Part shown: piece by piece, positions 4,634 through 8,259 of the stretch
Layout of the letters: each line of letters begins with the position of its first letter
How positions within the stretch are numbered: the first letter of the stretch is position 1
Assembly (NCBI GenBank): GCA_002299795.1
Contig: DBNP01000015.1
Coordinates: 485-8,743 of the forward strand
Length of the DNA: 8,259 nt
Origin: Candidatus Saccharibacteria bacterium UBA669
GTDB taxonomy: Bacteria > Patescibacteriota > Saccharimonadia > Saccharimonadales > Saccharimonadaceae
Direction of reading: 5' to 3'
Notes under the pieces: generated by a model
Told to the model about the DNA's origin: nothing
Databases searched by the model: none
Seen by the model: the letters and a program-made list of their open reading frames with translations, nothing else
Program-made: the position numbers and the translations under genes

Positions 4634-5269
4634 TTAGCTGCGCGCTACCTGTATGACCGTCATAACTGCTGGCAAGGAGCCTGCGGACTTCACTTTCAGC
4701 TTTGCCACCTGTTCGAGTGGTGCTCCAAGCTCTTTGATAAATGGATCTACTGGATCTTGAGGTACCTCGTATGTCACACCGGACTCGGCAAAATGGACAG
4801 GAACAATTGCCTTTGGCTCAATCTGCCGCACGATAGTTGCGGCACTCGTGGCATCAAGAGTGTAGCCACCGCCACCTACAGGCAAAACAAGCATATCAAC
4901 TACGCCTATTGCCTCGAGCTGCTCATCATCCAACTTCGGATCGATATTGCCAACAATAGCCATGCGCACATCACCACAAGTTATCCGGTAGATAGTTGAA
5001 AGCTTCTCTTGCTGATCAGAGTCTATGTGCCGTGCCGCCGCAACCCCACGAATCGTAAAGTCACCTACCTCATACTCACCCGGGCAATCAATAATAATTC
5101 TGGCATCTGAATTTTCTACCCGAAAGCGAGATTCCGTGGCCAACTCAATCTCATCACTAGTCTTAATGTCTTTCAACCCGACCAGTGATAGTTTCGGGTC
5201 AATAACCATGGCAACATTTTTGCTCGTAAGCACCACACAATTTCCACCCCTGTATTCCAACTCGAACAT
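4634..5269 (-). CDS. Metallo-beta-lactamase-fold protein lacking the HxHxDH metal motif (predicted pseudoenzyme)
   Basis: The 211 residues follow the layout of UlaG-like MBL-fold hydrolases: beta strands with VVLTSKNVAMVIDPKL (12-27, retaining the IDP turn), PGEYEVGDFTIRGV (63-76), MAIVGNID (103-110, where active members usually have GD), DMLVLPVGGGGYTLDA (125-140) and KAIVPVHF (153-160). The region that should hold HxHxDH is occupied by SDEIELATESRF (38-49) and has no histidine; only His159 of the usual ligands remains. Metal-dependent hydrolysis is therefore unlikely and the role is unknown. AAGGAGGAGA (5280-5271) is a near-perfect Shine-Dalgarno for this start. It is the last gene of the thrS operon, 13 nt after the winged-helix gene. 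No frameshift or stop suggests decay, so the protein seems maintained. Confidence 0.82.
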   Translation of the reverse strand: MFELEYRGGNCVVLTSKNVAMVIDPKLSLVGLKDIKTSDEIELATESRFRVENSDARIIIDCPGEYEVGDFTIRGVAAARHIDSDQQEKLSTIYRITCGDVRMAIVGNIDPKLDDEQLEAIGVVDMLVLPVGGGGYTLDATSAATIVRQIEPKAIVPVHFAESGVTYEVPQDPVDPFIKELGAPLEQVAKLKVKSAGSLPAVMTVIQVARS

Positions 5270-5282
5270 GTCTCCTCCTTCG

Positions 5283-5879
5283 CTAGTCTTTCAGGATATT
5301 ATCAGTATCTACCATCACCTGGTATCTATTGGTCAGTATTGCTGTGATAAATCGATCTCGTACACTCAATCGATAGTAGAACTCATCATATGATAACACA
5401 GCATAGCTGATCTCTCGCCCCTCGGCATGTTCGATCATCTCAACTAGCGCGTTCACCTTCTTGTCTACAGGCGAACCTACGAGCAGCAGATCAACTTGGC
5501 TTGCGGAGCTTTTCAGTAGCACACCAGCAATCACTGCAACCCGGACGCCGGGCAACGACTTGAGGGAACGGTGCCATGATACGACAGTCTTCTCGTCATC
5601 GGGTAGTGGCTTGGATACGATTCCCTGATCAGCAAAAATAGCACGGAACGGTAAATAATATTGATAGCGCTGGTTGATCTCATAGTATAGCTTGTTGTCG
5701 GCACTATCACTGGTAATGATCCCAACCTCAAGCATATTGGCGAGTTCACGTCTGACTGAATTAATTTGTTCGTCAATCAAGCGTGTGATTTCGCGAACAT
5801 AGAATGCCTTACCGGGGTTATTCAGGAAAAGATGAAGTAGCTTCACCCTCGTTTTTGAACCAAATAGTGCATCAATCAT
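5283..5879 (-). CDS. Winged-helix DNA-binding protein with degenerate nucleotidyltransferase-like C-terminal domain
   Basis: Of the 198 residues, 1-75 look like a winged helix: MIDALFGSKTRVKLLHLFL, then FYVREITRLIDEQINSVRRELANMLEVGII as helix-turn-helix, and a wing-like SDNKLYYEINQ-type stretch. A domain with an MNT-nucleotidyltransferase pattern follows (about 111-190). VRVAVIAGVLLKSSASQVDLLLVGS stands where active members have GSxxxGxxxxxSDxDLxV; the first Gly-Ser is missing and only one acidic residue (Asp130) remains, so it is probably inactive. The function is likely transcriptional regulation, target unknown. Start at ATG 5879; GAGGG about 14 nt upstream is a distant ribosome site. GATAAT (5906-5901) in the 36-nt gap after miaA could be an internal promoter but has no good -35. 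The next gene, the MBL-fold protein, follows after 13 nt, so the two may act together (inference). Confidence 0.78.
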   Translation of the reverse strand: MIDALFGSKTRVKLLHLFLNNPGKAFYVREITRLIDEQINSVRRELANMLEVGIITSDSADNKLYYEINQRYQYYLPFRAIFADQGIVSKPLPDDEKTVVSWHRSLKSLPGVRVAVIAGVLLKSSASQVDLLLVGSPVDKKVNALVEMIEHAEGREISYAVLSYDEFYYRLSVRDRFITAILTNRYQVMVDTDNILKD

Positions 5880-5915
5880 TACGCGTATAATCCCTCATGT
5901 ATTATCTATATGGTA

Positions 5916-6812
5916 TCACGAGATGTTCGGTTTTGCGAGCCTCCGAGCACAATAGGTGTACGCCTCATCAAGCTCTAGCCAATGAATATGGTCAGAGCGA
6001 CGCAGCCATGTAAGCTGCCGCTTGGCTAGGTGCCAGTCGAGTAATACAAAACGATCCTGAGCCTCATCTATGGTCATTTTACCCATAAGATACCGGTGGA
6101 TCAGGGGGTAGACATTGCCAGTCATGGCAGTGTTGTCCCACCCATAACTCTTTGCGGCCTGCTGTGCTTCGCCGACGATATCGGCTGCAAAAATATCACT
6201 CGCACGTTGCTCAATTCGCTTACGTAATTCTGCTTTTTCCGTTGTGATTCCAACAATTATAGTATTAGGCTCAGGTCGTTTCCGCCTCTTTGCGCTATGG
6301 CCCTGCCTCAATATTGCACTGATGACATATCGCTTATTTTTATAATTTTCAGGAAAATGAATGTTGTTTTCCTCACAATATTTATGCAGTTGCCCCAACG
6401 AAAGACTAGCAAGCACATCACGCCTACTGACGTCATTTGTGCCGTCAGGAAATTGATAATCGTACACAACCGCGTCAATGTACAAGCCAGTGCCGCCAAC
6501 AAGAAAAGGCACATGGCCTCGCAGGCGAATTTCAGCTATTTTTTGTACTGCATAATCCTTGAAGTCAGACACGGTAAATCGCTCGGACGGACCAACAATG
6601 TCGATGCCCCAATGGGGCACTCCTTCCCGCTCATGCATATCTGGCTTAGCCGTTCCAATATCAAGACCCTTATAAATAGCACGTGAGTCAGCCGAAATAA
6701 TTTCACCGCCAAACTCCTTCGCTAGGCGAGTTGCCAGACCAGTTTTGCCGCTCGCTGTTGGTCCTACGATTACAACAAGTGGAGGTTCTGGTCGTATTCC
6801 TGTGGTCGCCAT
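5916..6812 (-). CDS. miaA: tRNA dimethylallyltransferase MiaA
   Basis: MiaA transfers a dimethylallyl group to N6 of A37 in tRNAs reading UNN codons, improving reading-frame keeping. The 298 residues include the P-loop GPTASGKT (17-24), DSRAIYKGLDIGTAKP (42-57; family form DSxQVYxGxDIGTAKP), VGGTGLYIDAV (105-115), and the C-terminal tRNA-binding block AKRQLTWLRR (263-272). The helical insertion (about 118-185) and length are normal; the usual NPxRxxRALE segment is more divergent (YKNKRYVISAILRQ, 157-170). Start is ATG 6812, preceded by GGAG with 7-nt spacing. No later start could keep the P-loop intact, so a 43-nt overlap with the alkyltransferase-like gene upstream is real. It lies in the thrS operon. 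Confidence 0.95.
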   Translation of the reverse strand: MATTGIRPEPPLVVIVGPTASGKTGLATRLAKEFGGEIISADSRAIYKGLDIGTAKPDMHEREGVPHWGIDIVGPSERFTVSDFKDYAVQKIAEIRLRGHVPFLVGGTGLYIDAVVYDYQFPDGTNDVSRRDVLASLSLGQLHKYCEENNIHFPENYKNKRYVISAILRQGHSAKRRKRPEPNTIIVGITTEKAELRKRIEQRASDIFAADIVGEAQQAAKSYGWDNTAMTGNVYPLIHRYLMGKMTIDEAQDRFVLLDWHLAKRQLTWLRRSDHIHWLELDEAYTYCARRLAKPNIS

Positions 6813-7111
6813 CGCCGTTCTCCAAAATTTTTTACCCTATATTCAGCATCGCACTCGATCCCATCTTGTGCGAGCAGTTGCCGCTGTGCATCTTGTCCAC
6901 CCGGGTAACCAATCGCTAGCCCACCCTCAGCATTCACAAGCCGATGCCAGGGTAGTTTTTCTGGCCCCTGATGTGCAATACCACCAACGATCCGTGCCGC
7001 TCGTGGGTTACCTGCCATTGCCGCTAGATCACCATAGGTGGTTACCTTATCAGCAGGCAGCCCCTGCATCAAACGATAAACCAACTCTCTAAGATTCTTA
7101 TCGTCTTGCAT
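6770..7111 (-). CDS. Alkyltransferase-like protein (ATL), MGMT family with PWHR motif
   Basis: ATL proteins bind O6-alkylguanine in DNA but cannot remove the alkyl group; they flag it for nucleotide excision repair. The 113 residues match the MGMT DNA-binding domain: KVTTYGDLAAMAG (22-34, with the conserved Tyr26), NPRAARIVGG (35-44, Arg40 being the arginine finger that flips the base), and LPWHRLVN (53-60). The active-site PCHR of true methyltransferases is PWHR here, the exact change seen in YbaZ/Atl1-type ATLs. The C-terminus RRWRPQEYDQNLHLL is a few residues longer than usual because it runs into miaA. The start is ATG 7111, which fits the family N-terminus; a GTG at 7126 is also possible. 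Neither has a strong ribosome site, and the ATG overlaps the upstream gene by 14 nt, suggesting translational coupling. Confidence 0.9.
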   Translation of the reverse strand: MQDDKNLRELVYRLMQGLPADKVTTYGDLAAMAGNPRAARIVGGIAHQGPEKLPWHRLVNAEGGLAIGYPGGQDAQRQLLAQDGIECDAEYRVKNFGERRWRPQEYDQNLHLL

Positions 7112-7697
7112 AGTCACCGACCACACCTACTACATCTTGCCAGTTACGGCAACTTCGCAGGCCAGCAAGTGACTGCGCACGCTCTTTCTGCGCTTCTTGC
7201 CATGCGTATTTACCAAACCAGATGAGTAGCCCTACGCCGTTCTCGCTAGCAGTCTCTAGGTGACCAACATTATCGTCAATCATGACATGCGCGCCAATCC
7301 GTGCACAAATGTCACCTTTTGAGGCATCCGCACCAACATGCTCAATCGAGGCAAAACACCCTGGAAAATACGTATCGACCACCTGCTGAGTTACCGACAT
7401 CACAGTGCTATCTCTGGCAGTCACCAGGTGCAGCTCGTGATCACCTGCAAGATGCTCTACTGCTTTGACCGTACTGTCCTCTGGCTCAATAGCCGCAAAG
7501 TCGTCAGTCATCTGAATCGCATATATCCGCCGAAGCACCTCGTCACGATCTGCCTGCCACTCGGTGTTCCCTGATACATATGCGTTCTGTAATTGTACGC
7601 TTGTCCCGTAGGTACGGTTATATATTTCCACTAAATACTCAGAAGCACCGATAAGCACATCGTCACAGTCGATTGCTATTACCAGCCTCTTCGCCAT
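7098..7697 (-). CDS. HAD-superfamily 5'-nucleotidase (NT5C type), probable 5'(3')-deoxyribonucleotidase
   Basis: The protein probably removes phosphate from (deoxy)nucleoside monophosphates in the cytosol. The 199 residues carry the HAD motifs: AIDCDDVL (8-15) with nucleophile Asp10 and acid/base Asp12, LVTARD (91-96) with Thr93 as motif II, a Lys near 127 (ASKGD) as motif III, and VMIDDN (138-143) with Asp141-Asp142 as motif IV. The overall pattern fits NT5C (short cap after DxDDV, motif IV followed by HLETA). The ATG at 7697 is one base after the thrS stop codon and has AAGGA 8 nt upstream; the frame extends upstream to 7739 but only through thrS. Substrate is not visible. The downstream end overlaps the ATL gene by 14 nt. 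Confidence 0.85.
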   Translation of the reverse strand: MAKRLVIAIDCDDVLIGASEYLVEIYNRTYGTSVQLQNAYVSGNTEWQADRDEVLRRIYAIQMTDDFAAIEPEDSTVKAVEHLAGDHELHLVTARDSTVMSVTQQVVDTYFPGCFASIEHVGADASKGDICARIGAHVMIDDNVGHLETASENGVGLLIWFGKYAWQEAQKERAQSLAGLRSCRNWQDVVGVVGDYARR

Positions 7698-7698
7698 C

Positions 7699-8259
7699 CT
7701 AAATATCCTTGAGATAATCTGCGAGCTTACTGAGAGCAACCTTCTCCTCCCCCTGCTGGGTACGAACGCTCACTTCACGATTGTCTTTGTCTTTAGGCCC
7801 AACAATGAGCTGAACTGGGATTTTCATGGCCGTAGCTTCGCGAATCTTCTTACCGAGGCTCTCGTTGCGATCATCTGTTGTAAATCTAACCTCGTTATAT
7901 TTGAGCGGTTTCATCAAAACTACCTCTGATATAATCGTTGTAATCTCATCAACATAGTCCCGCACCGTGTCATTGATCGTTAGAATACGCACCTGTTCCG
8001 GCGCAAGCCAGAATGGAAACCAGCCGGCAGTTTTTTCTAAGTAAAATCCAATGAAACGCTCGATCGAACCAAGAATGGCTCGGTGGATTATAATAGGACG
8101 ATGCTTATTTCCTTCTGAATCTACATACGCCAAATCCATCCGCTCAGGAATTAAGACATCAATCTGTGACGTCGCAATTGAGTCTTCCTTGCCTAGTACA
8201 TTCCGAGTCTGTACATCCACCTTTGGACCGTAAAAAGCTGCCTCTCCCTCGGCTTCAAC
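7699..8259 (-). CDS. thrS: Threonine-tRNA ligase, C-terminal 186 residues (5' part beyond the right edge)
   Basis: ThrRS charges tRNA-Thr with threonine. The visible part starts inside the catalytic domain at EGEAAFYGPKVDV, continues with ATSQIDVLIPERMDLAYVD and class II motif 3 in RPIIIHRAILGSIERF (just after the zinc/ATP site region). The anticodon-binding domain follows, from WLAPEQVRILTIND through GKKIREATAMKIPVQLIVGPKDKDNREVSVRT. The GTG at 8220 is not a start: the protein clearly runs on to the window edge in the same frame. It ends with TAG at 7701-7699, one base before the next gene, and is the first visible gene of the six-gene operon. No internal breaks. Confidence 0.95.
   Translation of the reverse strand, partial: VEAEGEAAFYGPKVDVQTRNVLGKEDSIATSQIDVLIPERMDLAYVDSEGNKHRPIIIHRAILGSIERFIGFYLEKTAGWFPFWLAPEQVRILTINDTVRDYVDEITTIISEVVLMKPLKYNEVRFTTDDRNESLGKKIREATAMKIPVQLIVGPKDKDNREVSVRTQQGEEKVALSKLADYLKDI

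Noticed and set aside
6297..6686. Plus-strand 129-codon frame inside miaA
   Set aside because: Antisense to a gene with all MiaA motifs; no ribosome site or recognisable domain.
1..8259. CRISPR array, insertion sequence or prophage
   Set aside because: No regularly spaced repeats, transposase, integrase or terminal inverted repeats were seen; the only mobile-element hint is the remnant after tRNA-Pro.

Overview
The window looks like a chromosomal, mostly housekeeping segment of a small-genome bacterium, most probably a member of the Candidate Phyla Radiation (Patescibacteria), and within it most like Saccharibacteria (TM7). The basis is short, compact core proteins, tightly packed or overlapping genes, a divergent tmRNA and a class A RNase P RNA, and lineage-style proteins such as a metallo-beta-lactamase-fold protein without its metal motif. 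TGA is used as a stop, so the genetic code is standard. The phylum assignment is inference and was not tested by any search.

Left part (1-2871): the 5' part of the tmRNA gene ssrA lies on the minus strand and runs off the left edge. It is divergent from comM/yifB, an AAA+ competence/recombination helicase on the plus strand. A good promoter overlapping the comM stop codon drives infC-rpmI-rplT (IF3, L35, L20). infC appears to start at a non-standard ATC codon. A strong two-way terminator at 2842-2871 closes this operon and also serves rnpB, which arrives from the other side.

Middle part (2876-4616): the minus strand carries rnpB (RNase P RNA), a 37-codon unexplained gene-like remnant, tRNA-Pro(GGG) with encoded CCA, and, between this tRNA and a site-2-protease gene, a stretch of about 147 nt. 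This stretch folds into a closed, branched RNA with a terminal stem of about 19 bp. It sits directly downstream of tandem TATAAT boxes and is the best candidate here for an undescribed element, probably a small non-coding RNA. The M50 protease gene looks leaderless and shares an intergenic region with the divergent rpmB (L28), which has its own near-consensus promoter. A 17-bp perfect hairpin separates rpmB from the convergent operon to the right.

Right part (4634-8259): one minus-strand operon read right to left: thrS (3' part only), a HAD-type 5'-nucleotidase, an alkyltransferase-like protein with PWHR in place of PCHR, miaA, a winged-helix protein with a degenerate nucleotidyltransferase-like domain, and a metallo-beta-lactamase-fold pseudoenzyme. 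Genes are 1-36 nt apart or overlap, so they are probably co-transcribed and partly translationally coupled. Themes are translation (thrS, miaA), nucleotide pool and DNA-damage handling (HAD, ATL), and two proteins of unknown role.

Together, the window gathers RNA maturation and ribosome rescue (rnpB, ssrA), ribosome assembly and initiation (infC, rpmI, rplT, rpmB), and tRNA charging and modification (tRNA-Pro, thrS, miaA). Promoters of the stable RNAs share an extended -10 (TGnTATAAT) with poor -35 boxes.
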